Assembly: GCF_004353915.1 (NCBI RefSeq)
Contig: NZ_SMRP01000004.1
Location: 1-64,000 of the forward strand
Direction: 5' to 3'
Length of the DNA stretch: 64,000 bases
Source of the DNA: Paraburkholderia silviterrae
GTDB taxonomy: Bacteria; Pseudomonadota; Gammaproteobacteria; Burkholderiales; Burkholderiaceae
The translations under genes and the position numbers were made by a program. Below the pieces are notes generated by a model that did not search any database, was not told the origin of the DNA, and saw only the letters and a list, made by a program, of their open reading frames with translations. Shown here piece by piece: positions 24,783 through 34,369 of this stretch. Position 1 is the first letter of the stretch, and the number at the start of each line of letters is the position of its first letter.

Positions 24783-26948
24783 TCACCCCTTCACCGGCCC
24801 CGGATCGCTCTGACTCGGCCGCCCCGTCTCCAGGTGGCCAGCGAAGCGCCGCACGACCTTATCCGACGCGCCGCCAACCGTCGCCGCCGCGATGTTCAAG
24901 TCGTACCACCCATGGCTCGAGCTGAGCTCCCAGTGGTCCTGCAGCGTCTGTCCGGGCTGCAGCGTGTACTGTCGCGCGTTGGCGCTGCTGTACGCGTTAT
25001 CGACGTTCACACTGCACGCAGCGCCGCCGCTATTGCGCAGCTCGAGATACACATGGCGATTGCGCACGTCATAGCCAATACGCGCTTCCGGATTCGCGTG
25101 ATGGCCATCAACCGCGACTTGCACATTGCCCTGGAATTCGCACACGTAGCCGTTCGGCCCATAGACCGCCAGATGGTACGCACCCTGCGCGGCCGTCGTG
25201 CTCCAGTAATCGGCGAGCTGATCGCGTGAAGCAACCGTGTAGCGGCGCGGCGGATTAGCCGCGTTCAGGCGGTCATACACGTAAAACGCCGCGCCCGTGC
25301 TGCCGGAATTCGCGAAGTCGAGCCAGAGACTGCCGTCGTGGCCGCTCACCCGGCTGTGAACGAATACTTCGTAAGGCAGCGCACGCGCCGGCCGCGTGCC
25401 AGGCTCCTGCGCCGGCATGCTCTGCTGCGCGGGCACCTGGTACGCCTGCCCAGCCGTCTGAATATGCTGCGGCACCGCGAAGCTCACCGTCGCCGTGTCC
25501 GGCTTGCCGGAGAAGTCGAACGCGGACGTGAGATCGCCACAAACCGAGCGGCGCCACGCGCTGATGTTCGGCTCCTGCACGCCGAAGCGCGCCTCGAGAA
25601 AGCGCAGCACCGACGTGTGATCGAACGTCTCCGAGCAAACCCATCCGCCCTTGGACCACGGCGAGATCACGATCAGCGGCACGCGCGGGCCGAGGCCGAT
25701 CGGCTGGATCCCACCCGGATCGGCGCCCGGAATCAGCGGGCCCATCTCCTGCGGATACCGGCCGAGATCGAGGTATTCGTCGCCGATGTTCGAAAGCAGG
25801 CTCGACGACATCATCCCTACGCCATTCGGCCCGCTCGAGAGCGGCGGCACCGGCGGCACGACGTGATCGAACAGGCCGTCGTTCTCGTCGTAGTTGAGGA
25901 TGAACACCGTCTTCGCCCACACGTCCGGGTTCGACGTCAGCGCCTCGAGGACCATGTTGATGTAGAACGCGCCGTCGGTCGGCGACGCGGACGGGTGCTC
26001 GCTGTACTTGTACGGCGCGACGATCCACGACACCTGCGGCAGCTGGTTCGCCTGCACGTCGGCCTTGAGCTCGGCGAGCGTGTGGTTCGAGGCGCCCTTG
26101 TCGACGAGCGGACCGCTCGCGCCTATCTGCACCTGGAACTTCTTGAAGAACATCAGCGAGTTGTCGGTGTAGTTGTCGGTCGGGTCGCCCGGGATGCCGG
26201 TGCCGCCCTGGTACACCTTCCAGCTGATGTTCGCGTTCTCGAGACGCTCGGCATACGTCGTCCACGTGTAGCCGTTCACGTTGTCGCGCTCGCCGATGCC
26301 CGGGCCGTTCGGCGGATTGCCGTAGATGTTGCGCGGGTCGATCGTGCCGGTCCACAGGTAGATGCGGTTCGGCGCAGTATCCGCGTGCGCGGAGCAGTGG
26401 TAGGCGTCGCAGATCGTGAACGCGTCGGCGAGCGCGTAGTGGTACATCACATCCGCGCGCTTCAGATAGCCCATCGTCAGCACGTCCTGCTTCTGGTTCA
26501 CCCACTGGTCCCACTGGCCGTTGTTCCACGCAAGATGCCCGCTGCTCCAGCCGTGGTTCGTGCCCGGCTGGAATTCGGTCGTCTGCTTCGGATCGAGATA
26601 GAACGGCAGCACATACGGCGCCGACGGGCTCAGGCCGCGCGCCTGGTAGTGCGACGTCTGCACCGAAGCGGGCGGCTGCTGCCAGACCGGCGCGCCGCTG
26701 GGCAGCAGGTGCGGACGCGGATCGTTGAAGCCGCGCACGCCGCGCAAGCCGCCGAAGTAGTGGTCGAACGAGCGGTTCTCCTGCATGAAGATCACGACGT
26801 GCTCGACGTCCTGAATCGTGCCGGTGCGCGTCGCGGCGGGCATCGCGAGCGCCTTGCGGATCGCGGGCGGAAAGGCTGCATAAGCGGCCATCGCGCCTGC
26901 CGACTGGGTAGCAAGGCGCAGGAAATCGCGTCTGTTTTTCGACGACAT
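24783..26948 (-). CDS. Tat-exported phosphocholine-type phospholipase C
   Basis: A 721-residue secreted phosphoesterase. The N-terminus MSSKNRRDFLRLATQSAGAM carries a twin-arginine signal. The acid-phosphatase/phospholipase C domain shows MQENRSFDHYFGGLRGVRGF, NYDENDGLFDHVVPP and PLIVISPWSKGGWV. Two C-terminal beta domains (from ~550 and ~635) match the usual PlcH/PlcN layout. It hydrolyses phosphatidylcholine or sphingomyelin in the periplasm or outside and releases phosphorylcholine. The ATG at 26948 has AGGA upstream and begins the Tat signal; the longer upstream frame is not supported. It is preceded by a lipoprotein gene and is divergent from a LysR regulator. Confidence 0.93.
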   Translation of the reverse strand: MSSKNRRDFLRLATQSAGAMAAYAAFPPAIRKALAMPAATRTGTIQDVEHVVIFMQENRSFDHYFGGLRGVRGFNDPRPHLLPSGAPVWQQPPASVQTSHYQARGLSPSAPYVLPFYLDPKQTTEFQPGTNHGWSSGHLAWNNGQWDQWVNQKQDVLTMGYLKRADVMYHYALADAFTICDAYHCSAHADTAPNRIYLWTGTIDPRNIYGNPPNGPGIGERDNVNGYTWTTYAERLENANISWKVYQGGTGIPGDPTDNYTDNSLMFFKKFQVQIGASGPLVDKGASNHTLAELKADVQANQLPQVSWIVAPYKYSEHPSASPTDGAFYINMVLEALTSNPDVWAKTVFILNYDENDGLFDHVVPPVPPLSSGPNGVGMMSSSLLSNIGDEYLDLGRYPQEMGPLIPGADPGGIQPIGLGPRVPLIVISPWSKGGWVCSETFDHTSVLRFLEARFGVQEPNISAWRRSVCGDLTSAFDFSGKPDTATVSFAVPQHIQTAGQAYQVPAQQSMPAQEPGTRPARALPYEVFVHSRVSGHDGSLWLDFANSGSTGAAFYVYDRLNAANPPRRYTVASRDQLADYWSTTAAQGAYHLAVYGPNGYVCEFQGNVQVAVDGHHANPEARIGYDVRNRHVYLELRNSGGAACSVNVDNAYSSANARQYTLQPGQTLQDHWELSSSHGWYDLNIAAATVGGASDKVVRRFAGHLETGRPSQSDPGPVKG

Positions 26949-26991
26949 GGAAAATCCTGTTATTGGGGGGAAAGTGGAGGTGTCCTGCGAA

Positions 26992-27240
26992 TCAGTGCGC
27001 GCCGCTCGCGCTGGAGTCGGGCGCCCAGTGCATGTCGGGCGCGCCCGGCGCGCTGTCTTCGCCGCTCGCGTTCGCATTCGCGCTGGCGCCCGCGATCTGC
27101 TGGCTGTTTTGCAGACTGCTTTGCGGGTTGCTCGCGCCCGGCGAAGCCGACGAGCCGTCGCTGTCGCTGCCGCCGCACGCGGCCAGCACGAGGGAAAAGA
27201 GAAGCGCGGCGCAGATGGCGCGCGTATCGAATCGGCGCAT
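26992..27240 (-). CDS. Small low-complexity lipoprotein
   Basis: An 82-residue protein with a lipoprotein signal peptide: MRRFDTRAICAALLFSLVLAAC, where LVLAAC is the lipobox. The mature part is Ser/Ala/Gly/Asn-rich and looks disordered (GGSDSDGSSASPG, SANANASGEDSAPG). The ATG at 27240 is chosen because it gives a proper signal peptide; the reading frame is open 24 codons further. The Shine-Dalgarno is weak. It lies 43 bp upstream of the phospholipase gene in the same direction, suggesting one transcript. Its function is unknown. Confidence 0.75.
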   Translation of the reverse strand: MRRFDTRAICAALLFSLVLAACGGSDSDGSSASPGASNPQSSLQNSQQIAGASANANASGEDSAPGAPDMHWAPDSSASGAH

Positions 27241-27262
27241 GAGAATCGGTCCGTGGATGACG

Positions 27263-27282
27263 AATGCGGCCATTAACGCATT
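27263..27282. promoter_or_regulatory. Candidate operator palindrome between lipoprotein/plc and lysR
   Basis: A perfect 6-bp inverted repeat AATGCG-N8-CGCATT lies 22 bp upstream of the lipoprotein start in the divergent intergenic region. The position suits control by the neighbouring LysR protein, but the classic T-N11-A spacing is not exact. Confidence 0.4.
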
Positions 27283-27495
27283 GGCGAATGTCCTCGCAGT
27301 GACCGGTTCCATCAGCTTTCTTGCGGTGAACCTCAGCTTTTTTGTTTGAGGCCTTGCTGGAAGGTCGTGTCTATCGACCGGTGAATGCGCAACTGCACGC
27401 TAGCGCGGCATCCTCCGGACAGTGCGCGCGTCACGCGGCGGACACATCGGCACGCTACGCTGTCGCGCGGGTGCGGAGGAGAAGAGGACAGGATT

Positions 27496-28404
27496 TTGTT
27501 CGATCAGTTGAAGGCGTTCCACGCGACGGTCCGCCAGGGCAGCATCACGCGTGCGGCGCGGCACCTCGGCGTGAGTCAGCCGACCATCGCCGCGCAAATT
27601 CGGCAGATCGAGCAGCTATACGGCGTCGAGCTGTTCTATCGCAGCGGACGCCGCCTCGCGGTCACCGAGACCGGCATCGCGCTCTTGCCGCTCGTCGAGA
27701 AGATGATCGACTTCGAGGCTCAGGCCGACATCATGCTGCGCAACGTCGGCGGGCTGTTCGAAGGTCAATTGAGGATCGGCGCGACGGGACCCTACTACAT
27801 CATGGATGCGATCGGCCGCTTCTCGAAGGCGCATCCGGCCATCGCGCTCACCTGCCGGATCGGCAATTCGGAAGACATCCTCAACGCGCTGCACGAGTTT
27901 CGGATCGACCTCGCGGTGTCGTCGCATCGCAATGATGCGGATGGGCTCGAGCGGCGCGTGATCTCGACCGATCCGCTCGTGCTCGTCGTGCACCACAGCC
28001 ATCCGCTTGCGCGCTTCGAGGCGATCGACGCGGTGCGCCTTGCCGACGTGCGTCTTTTGATCCGCGAAGCAGGCTCGGTCACGCGCAGTTGCACCGAGGA
28101 GATTCTCGCGAAGGCCGGCATCGCACCCGCCTCGATTGCGGAGATCGGCAGCCGCGAGGCGATTCGCGAAGCCATCCTGCATGGCGTGGGCGGGAGTATT
28201 TTTCCGCTCGGCGAAGCGGAGCGGCATCCGGATCTGCGCGTGATCGCGCTGCGCGACGTCGATACGACGATCGACGAATACATCTATTTCCTGAAGGCGC
28301 GCCGGCAGAGTCCGGCGATTGACGCGTTTCTCGCGTGTATCGCGCCGGGGGGTGACAGAAGGGATGTCGCGAGGCGAATGCGCGAGGCTTCGGTGGGGTG
28401 TTGA
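27496..28404 (+). CDS. LysR-family transcriptional regulator
   Basis: A 302-residue LTTR. The N-terminal winged helix-turn-helix is unmistakable (FDQLKAFHATVRQGSITRAA, HLGVSQPTIAAQIRQIEQLY), followed by the periplasmic-binding-like effector domain. The TTG at 27496 is chosen as start because the family begins with this residue and AGAGGA lies seven bases upstream; the 37 codons before it are Arg-rich and unlike the family. It is divergent from the lipoprotein-phospholipase pair and probably regulates it, which is an inference from position. Confidence 0.88.
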   Translation: MFDQLKAFHATVRQGSITRAARHLGVSQPTIAAQIRQIEQLYGVELFYRSGRRLAVTETGIALLPLVEKMIDFEAQADIMLRNVGGLFEGQLRIGATGPYYIMDAIGRFSKAHPAIALTCRIGNSEDILNALHEFRIDLAVSSHRNDADGLERRVISTDPLVLVVHHSHPLARFEAIDAVRLADVRLLIREAGSVTRSCTEEILAKAGIAPASIAEIGSREAIREAILHGVGGSIFPLGEAERHPDLRVIALRDVDTTIDEYIYFLKARRQSPAIDAFLACIAPGGDRRDVARRMREASVGC

Positions 28405-28506
28405 GGGGGTTGGGTGGATGGACGCCCTGAGCGAAGCGCAATAGCAAACGCAGCCGGTGCTCACACGCGCCGGAGGGTGAAAAATCGGGGGAGTTCCTGA
28501 CAGACT

Positions 28507-28582
28507 TGGCGCGCCCGGCTGGGATCGAACCAGCAACCCCTGCCTTCGGAGGGCAGTACTCTATCCATTGAGCTACGGGCGC
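28507..28582 (-). tRNA. tRNA-Arg (anticodon CCG)
   Basis: A 76-nt cloverleaf. The 7-bp acceptor GCGCCCG/CGGGCGC is intact, with D-loop GCTCAATGGATAGAG, anticodon stem CTGCC/GGCAG with loop CTCCGAA (anticodon CCG), T-arm GTTCGATCC, and an encoded 3' CCA. It reads the CGG codon. Confidence 0.97.
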
Positions 28583-28935
28583 GTTGAGAAGCGGATACTG
28601 CCGCCAACCCGAAGAAAACAGGGAAGAGACAGCATCGCAGTGAGACCGAGAGAATACCCGGTTTCGATGTTGGCGTCCACCGCGTGCCCTTGACGGGCGC
28701 GCCCGGCGCCGACCGCCGCCAACGCGCGATCGATCCGTACGCCACACGATCAGTCACCATTTACGCCAACACCCGCCGCTGCGCCGCACCACCTCGGGTA
28801 AACGCCCGCTGAAGAGCCCCCGCGCGCGGCAACCGGGCGCGAAACCTTGCGTCTATAATCTTCCGTGATCTATCGCAAGGCTGTTGCCGTCCTGCTGTAC
28901 CGCTCACCACAATACCAACGGGAGTCGAGACAAGC

Positions 28936-29844
28936 ATGAGCGAAGCACCCCACGGAGCCCCGATTAAAACGCCCGGCCAGCTGATCGCCGCTGTCATCGC
29001 CGGGTTTGCCGTCCCCATCGTCATCATCATTCTGCTCGTCTACTACGTCGACAGCGCGACGCGCACTGGCGCAGGCACCGACGAGCTTTCAGTCCAGCAG
29101 GTCACCGAGCGCATTGCGCCAATCGCCCAGGTCTCGGTGCACGACGCCAACGCGCCGCGCGTGTACAAGACAGGCGAGCAGGTCTATCAGGCCGTTTGCG
29201 CCGCGTGTCACGCGAGCGGCGCCGCGGGCGCGCCCAAGTTCGGCAACTCCGGCGACTGGGCGCCACGCATCTCCCAAGGCTTCGACACGCTCTGGAAAAC
29301 GGCGCTGTCCGGTAAAGGCGCCATGCCTCCGCGCGGCGGCACGAGCCCCGACGACTACAGCGACTACGAAATCGGCCGCGCCATCGTCTACATGGCCGAC
29401 CATGGCGGCGCGAGCTTCCAGGATCCGCCCCAGCCCGCGCCGGGTGCTGCTCAGGGCGCGTCGGCAGCGGCGGGCGCGGCGCCGGCTTCGGGCGCCGATG
29501 CATCCGCCAGCGCGCAGGCTGCGGCCGCAGCAGCGGCCATCGCCGCGATTCCGCAGGCTTCCTCCGCGCCGGCGGCAGGCGGCGCCACCCAGAGCGCCGA
29601 CGCTTCGCAGGCGGGCAAGGCGCTCTATCAGCAGGTCTGCCAGGCGTGCCACGCGGCCGGCGTGCTCGGCGCGCCGAAGTTCGGCAACAAGGACGACTGG
29701 GCGCCGCGCCTGAAAGATCCGATGGACAAGATCTACAACTATGCGCTGCATGGCAAGGGCCAGATGCCACCCAAGGGCGGTTCGAGCGCCCCCGACGACC
29801 AGGTCAAGGCCGCCGTCGACTACATGGTGAGCGCGGCGAAGTAA
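28936..29844 (+). CDS. Membrane-anchored diheme cytochrome c (c5-like)
   Basis: A 302-residue protein with one N-terminal membrane anchor (LIAAVIAGFAVPIVIIILLV) and two c-type domains. The heme sites are CAACH and CQACH, each followed by matching GAPKFGN..DWAPR sequence and a later Met-containing MPPRGG or MPPKGG motif for axial ligation, so the two domains are clear duplicates. They are joined by an Ala-rich linker of ~70 residues. It probably carries electrons in the periplasm toward a terminal oxidase. A TATAAT at 28854-28859 is a candidate -10 element, though the -35 is poor. Confidence 0.92.
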   Translation: MSEAPHGAPIKTPGQLIAAVIAGFAVPIVIIILLVYYVDSATRTGAGTDELSVQQVTERIAPIAQVSVHDANAPRVYKTGEQVYQAVCAACHASGAAGAPKFGNSGDWAPRISQGFDTLWKTALSGKGAMPPRGGTSPDDYSDYEIGRAIVYMADHGGASFQDPPQPAPGAAQGASAAAGAAPASGADASASAQAAAAAAAIAAIPQASSAPAAGGATQSADASQAGKALYQQVCQACHAAGVLGAPKFGNKDDWAPRLKDPMDKIYNYALHGKGQMPPKGGSSAPDDQVKAAVDYMVSAAK

Positions 29845-29900
29845 GCACACGCTCACGTGCCGCCGGTGCGCCAACGGCACTCGCACAAGGCGCATAAGTC

Positions 29901-29932
29901 AAAGGGCTGCATCTCGCGATGCAGCCCTTTTT
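29901..29932. terminator. Bidirectional Rho-independent terminator between cytochrome c and rep
   Basis: A 13-bp stem AAAGGGCTGCATC/GATGCAGCCCTTT with a TCGC loop and T or A runs on either side. Confidence 0.92.
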
Positions 29933-29966
29933 GCTTGCCACGTGGCGAGCGCCGCCGCGCGTGCGC

Positions 29967-32057
29967 TCAGCCCTTCTGCAGCAACGCCTTCAGGCTCGCG
30001 AGCCGGTCCTTCGGCGACATCGGCGCTTCTTCGGGCGTCGGCGGCGGCGCATCCTCCAGCCCCATCTCGGGGATGAAGCGCGACGCCTCGCACACCACCG
30101 TCTCACGCGCCCGCTTGCGCTTCTTGCACCAGTTCAAATGCAGGCTCCGCTGCGCGCGCGTGATCGCCACATACATGAGCCGGCGTTCTTCCTCGATGCG
30201 CGCGTCGTCGATCACGTCGTCTTCCGAGCCGCCGCGGTGGGGCATGATCCCCTCTTCCACGCCCACCAGGAACACATGCGGATACTCCAGACCCTTCGAC
30301 GCGTGCACGGTCGAAAGCCGCACCGCGTCCGGGTCTTCGTCCTTGCCTTCGAGCATCGACATCAGCGCGACGGTCTGGATCAGGCCCATCAGGTTCTTGC
30401 CGGTATCGGCGAGGCCGTCGGCGTTGTCGTAGCCGGTGGCTTCGCTGTCCTCGCCAATTTCCTGCTCTGGCTTGGTGCCCTTGCGCTTGAGCCACTCCGT
30501 GAATTCGAGTACGTTCTGCCACTTCGACTGCGCCTGGCGCTCGTCGAAAGCGTCGTAGAGATACGCCTCGTAGTGGATCGCTTCCATGAGGTCGTCGAGC
30601 ACGACCGTCGCCGGGTCTTTATGCGCGCGCTCGGCGAGTCGCTGCATGAAGTCGCAGAACACGCGCATCGGCTCGACCTGGCGCGCCGAGAGCCGTGCCT
30701 CGATGCCGCCCATATAGACCGCTTCGAACAGCGACACCTTCGCCTGCCCCGCGAACGAGCCGAGCGCTTCGAGCGTGGTGTTGCCCACCCCGCGGCGCGG
30801 CGTCGTGATCGTGCGGATGAACGCGGGATCGTCGTCGTGGTTGGCAATCAGGCGCAGGTACGCGCAGATGTCCTTGATCTCGGCCTTGTCGAAGAACGAC
30901 TGGCCGCCCGAGAGCACATAGGGAATGCGCTCGCGGCGCAGCACCTGCTCGAAAATGCGCGCCTGGAAGTTGCCGCGATAAAGAATCGCGTAATCGCGGA
31001 ACTGCGCGCGCCGCTCAAACTTGTGCGAGGAGAGGCGGAACACCACCGACTCGGCCTCGTGCTCTTCGTCATTGCAGGGCGTGACGGTGATGGTGTCGCC
31101 CATGCCGTGCTCGGACCAGAGCTTCTTCTCGAACAGCTTCGGATTGTTGGCGATGACGTTGTTCGCCGCCGTGAGGATACGCACCGTCGAGCGGTAATTC
31201 TGCTCGAGCTTGATCACATGCAGCTTCGGATAGTCCTTGCCGAGCTGCGCGAGATTTTCGATCGTGGCGCCGCGCCAGCCATAGATGGCCTGGTCGTCGT
31301 CGCCCACGGCCGTGAACGCGGCGCGCGGGCCCGCCAGCAGCTTGAGCAGCTCGTACTGGCAGGTGTTGGTGTCCTGGTACTCGTCGATCAGCAGATAGCG
31401 CAGCTTGTTCTGCCAGCGCTCGCGCACCGGCTCGTTCTTCGCGAAGAGCTCGGTCGGCAGGCGGATCAGGTCGTCGAAATCCACCGCCTGGTAGGCGTGC
31501 AGCGTCGCCACGTAGTTGCGGTAGACGATCGCGGCCTGGTGCTCGTCCTCATTCGAAGCGGTCGCGAGCGCCTCTTCGGGCATCACGAGGCCGTTCTTCC
31601 AGAGCGAGATGATCGACTGGATCTTGCGGATGAAGCCCTTGTCGGTCGAGCCCACCTGCTCCTGGATCATGGCGAAGCAGTCGTCGGAGTCCATGATCGA
31701 GAACTGGGGCTTCAGGCCCAGGTGCTCGGCTTCCTGGCGCAGGATCTGCACGCCGAGCGAGTGGAACGTGCAGACGGTGAGCTGGTTGGTCGGCACCTTG
31801 CGGCCTTCCTTGCCGGGCGTGGTGAGCGTCTTGCCCTCGAGCAGCTTGCCCACGCGCTCGCGCATTTCGGCGGCGGCCTTGTTGGTGAAGGTGACGGCTG
31901 CGATATGGCGCGGCTCGAAGCCTTTCGCTTCGATCAGGTGCGCGATCTTCTGCGTGATCACACGCGTCTTGCCGCTGCCCGCGCCGGCGAGCACGAGACA
32001 GGGACCGTCGAGATAGCGCACCGCTTCGCTTTGGGCGGGATTCAGGCCTGCGGACAT
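29967..32057 (-). CDS. rep: Rep-type ATP-dependent DNA helicase (UvrD/Rep superfamily 1)
   Basis: A 696-residue SF1A helicase. Motif I is VLAGAGSGKTRVIT; motif Ia AAVTFTNKAAAEM; motif II LLIDEYQDTN; motif III AVGDDDQAIYGWRGA; motif IV KLEQNYRS; motif V LSTVHASKGLEYPHVFLVG; motif VI EERRLMYVAITRAQ. Opening residues GLNPAQSEAVRYLDGPCLVL and length agree with Rep rather than UvrD or PcrA. It unwinds DNA 3'-5' and helps forks past bound proteins. The ATG at 32057 is chosen by family fit; the longer upstream frame is Arg-rich and unlike it. The 393 bp between it and the divergent oxidoreductase hold no gene. Confidence 0.92.
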   Translation of the reverse strand: MSAGLNPAQSEAVRYLDGPCLVLAGAGSGKTRVITQKIAHLIEAKGFEPRHIAAVTFTNKAAAEMRERVGKLLEGKTLTTPGKEGRKVPTNQLTVCTFHSLGVQILRQEAEHLGLKPQFSIMDSDDCFAMIQEQVGSTDKGFIRKIQSIISLWKNGLVMPEEALATASNEDEHQAAIVYRNYVATLHAYQAVDFDDLIRLPTELFAKNEPVRERWQNKLRYLLIDEYQDTNTCQYELLKLLAGPRAAFTAVGDDDQAIYGWRGATIENLAQLGKDYPKLHVIKLEQNYRSTVRILTAANNVIANNPKLFEKKLWSEHGMGDTITVTPCNDEEHEAESVVFRLSSHKFERRAQFRDYAILYRGNFQARIFEQVLRRERIPYVLSGGQSFFDKAEIKDICAYLRLIANHDDDPAFIRTITTPRRGVGNTTLEALGSFAGQAKVSLFEAVYMGGIEARLSARQVEPMRVFCDFMQRLAERAHKDPATVVLDDLMEAIHYEAYLYDAFDERQAQSKWQNVLEFTEWLKRKGTKPEQEIGEDSEATGYDNADGLADTGKNLMGLIQTVALMSMLEGKDEDPDAVRLSTVHASKGLEYPHVFLVGVEEGIMPHRGGSEDDVIDDARIEEERRLMYVAITRAQRSLHLNWCKKRKRARETVVCEASRFIPEMGLEDAPPPTPEEAPMSPKDRLASLKALLQKG

Positions 32058-32450
32058 CGTTGCTGGATTGGAAAGTCGGGTGGTACGGCTGGGAAGCGTG
32101 CGGGTCTTGGTGACGCTGCGGCTTCGGCCAATGACCGGTGAAGCACGACAAACCGCACGGCGCGAGGCGTGCGTACGTCGCAGCGGCCTCTCACGCGAGA
32201 GGTGCGATGTTAACACGAGGCGGCTTCGCGCCGATGCGGCCCCGACGTGATCCGCCCACTCGCCTCACACTGGCGGCACTCAGGCACGGCGGCACGGCAT
32301 CACGCCTGAGCCCACGCCATCTGTCCCCCGCCCATCTCCACATCTGGCCCGTGCAACGCCCCAGCCACGCGTGCCACAATGACGGGCTCCCGCCACCCGC
32401 GGCGACGGCTCGCGCCGCGCCGCCTCATTGCTGGAAAGAGGACGCGCTTC

Positions 32451-33500
32451 ATGACTGCACCGCTGCAAATCGGCCTGATGGGCTATGGCTTCGCCGGCCA
32501 GACTTTCCACGCACCCGTGATCGCCCATAGCGGCGCGGCCACGCTCGCCGCCATCGCGACGAGCCAGGCCGAGCGCGCCCAGGCCGACTATCCCGATGCC
32601 GCGATCGTCCCCGACCTCGACGCCCTGCTCTCGCTCGACGCCATCGAATGCGTGGTGATCGCCACGCCCAACGACACGCACTACGAGCTCGCGCGCCGCA
32701 CGCTGGAGCGCGGCAAGCACGTGCTGGTCGACAAGCCGGTCACGCTCACGGCCGAGGAGGCCAGCACACTCGCCGCCATTGCGAAGCAGCGCGACCTCGT
32801 GTTCGCGCCATTCCACAACCGCCGCTGGGATGGCGATTTCCTCACCGTGCGCGATCTGCTCGCGAACGGCGAGCTCGGCCGCGTCACGCACTACGAGTCG
32901 CATTTCGACCGCTTCCGCCCGCAGGTGCGCCAGCGCTGGCGCGAGGACGCGACGCGCGGCGGCGGCCTGCTTTACGACCTCGGGCCGCATCTGATCGACC
33001 AGACGCTCGCGCTCTTCGGCGCGCCCGAGTCGGTCACGGCGTTCGTCCACACGCGCCGCGAGAACGCCACTGCGCCCGACTACGTGCACCTCGTGCTGCG
33101 CTACGCGCGCCACGACGCCGTGCTGCACGCGAGCGCGCTGGCCGCGTTTGCGCCGCGCTTCGTCATTCATGGCACGCGCGGCAGCTATCTGAAGAACGGG
33201 CTCGACACACAGGAAGATCAGCTGAAGGCGGGGTTGCGCCCGGGCCAGCCCGGTTTCGGCGACGGCAACGAGCCGGGCCGTCTGCACATGCTGGCTGACG
33301 ACGGCAAGGAAGCCGAGCTCGAAGTGCCCAACGCCGCCGGCAATTACGCGGATCTCTATCGCGCGCTCGCCACCGCGATCCGCGATGGCGAGCCTTTCCC
33401 GGTGAGTCCGCAGGACGCCGTCGACGTGATGAGGATCATCGAGGTCGCGACGCAGAGCGCCGCCGAAGGCCGCACGATCGCGTTCACGCGCACGGCTTGA
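32451..33500 (+). CDS. Gfo/Idh/MocA-family oxidoreductase
   Basis: A 349-residue NAD(P)-dependent dehydrogenase-like protein. The Rossmann motif is GLMGYGFAGQTFHAP, the dinucleotide-domain end is VLVDKPVTLT (the family EKP motif, here DKP), and the catalytic-side motif is GGGLLYDLGPHLIDQ with its His. The substrate is likely a sugar or cyclitol derivative but cannot be assigned. GAGGA precedes the ATG at 32451; an upstream in-frame start adds only Arg-rich sequence. A short GC-rich hairpin (33527-33549) follows without a T-run. Confidence 0.87.
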   Translation: MTAPLQIGLMGYGFAGQTFHAPVIAHSGAATLAAIATSQAERAQADYPDAAIVPDLDALLSLDAIECVVIATPNDTHYELARRTLERGKHVLVDKPVTLTAEEASTLAAIAKQRDLVFAPFHNRRWDGDFLTVRDLLANGELGRVTHYESHFDRFRPQVRQRWREDATRGGGLLYDLGPHLIDQTLALFGAPESVTAFVHTRRENATAPDYVHLVLRYARHDAVLHASALAAFAPRFVIHGTRGSYLKNGLDTQEDQLKAGLRPGQPGFGDGNEPGRLHMLADDGKEAELEVPNAAGNYADLYRALATAIRDGEPFPVSPQDAVDVMRIIEVATQSAAEGRTIAFTRTA

Positions 33501-33796
33501 TAACGGGCCCGCGCGAAACCTCGCGGTTGGCGCCCGTCGCGGGCGCTTCGCCCTGCGTTTAGCGCCCGCGTGCCGGCAGCCCAGCCACCTTGCATTTACC
33601 CGACACAACTGAAAGGTCTGAACAAATCGTTACAAGTGCGCGCCGCCCCGCAGTCATCGGACGGCGCGCGCGGCACGTTTGCCGACATACAACGCGAAAA
33701 AACAGAGCAACAACGACCAGAAGCTGCGACTTGCTTCTGCATGAGATCGCAGCAGGCGCTTGAGCGCTAACTGCGATCGACACAAGGAGAGTCTCA

Positions 33797-34171
33797 ATGA
33801 CCCGTTTGAACCGTGCCATCCGCTACGCCGCCGTCGGCGCGCTCGTCTCGACGCTCGCCGCGTGCGTGGTCAACCAGCCCGCGCCCCCGCGTCCCGTGGT
33901 CGTGAGCCCCGGCCCGAATCCGCATGAAGTGGCCGTGGACCGTCTGCATGAGATCGACGGCCGCATCGACAACCTGAGCCGCCGCATCGACATGCGCGTG
34001 AATCAGGGCTACTACCCGCCGCCCCAGGGCGGCGCGCTGCATCACCGCCTCGACACGATCCGCGGAGAAGCCCACGACATGGCGGCCCAGCACGGCGGCG
34101 GCATCTCCGGCGACGAGCAGCACGTGCTGAACCAGGAGCTCGACACGGCGGCGCGCGCCATCGGCGAATAA
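33797..34171 (+). CDS. Small lipoprotein of unknown function
   Basis: A 124-residue protein with signal peptide MTRLNRAIRYAAVGALVSTL and lipobox TLAAC, so it should be anchored to the outer or inner membrane. After a Pro-rich spacer, residues 40-124 are helical and charged (VDRLHEIDGRIDNLSRRIDM), suggesting a coiled coil. AAGGAG is seven bases upstream of the ATG. It is a single gene just before the glycine riboswitch. The 296 bp before it hold nothing else that I can identify. Confidence 0.82.
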   Translation: MTRLNRAIRYAAVGALVSTLAACVVNQPAPPRPVVVSPGPNPHEVAVDRLHEIDGRIDNLSRRIDMRVNQGYYPPPQGGALHHRLDTIRGEAHDMAAQHGGGISGDEQHVLNQELDTAARAIGE

Positions 34172-34369
34172 ATCGGCTCATAAACCTGCAAGCAAGCCTG
34201 CGAGCCGACAAACAAGGCGGCCCGCCGGCACGCTCCGAACTGCCGTTCAAGCCACGGGCCGCCCAGCGCGGCCCGTAGGCATTCTGGCGCCAGCCAGGCT
34301 TCGAAGCCGCGCCTGCCCCCGATTTTTTCCGCATTGACACACCCGCCAAGCGTCGCGCACAATCGCTGC

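Noticed and set aside
28507..28582. tRNA-Arg as an integration site for a genomic island
   Set aside because: No integrase, no repeated tRNA 3' end and no composition change on either side; flanking genes are core type.
31609..32016. Plus-strand ORFs opposite rep
   Set aside because: Antisense frames with no features; rep shows all helicase motifs on the other strand.
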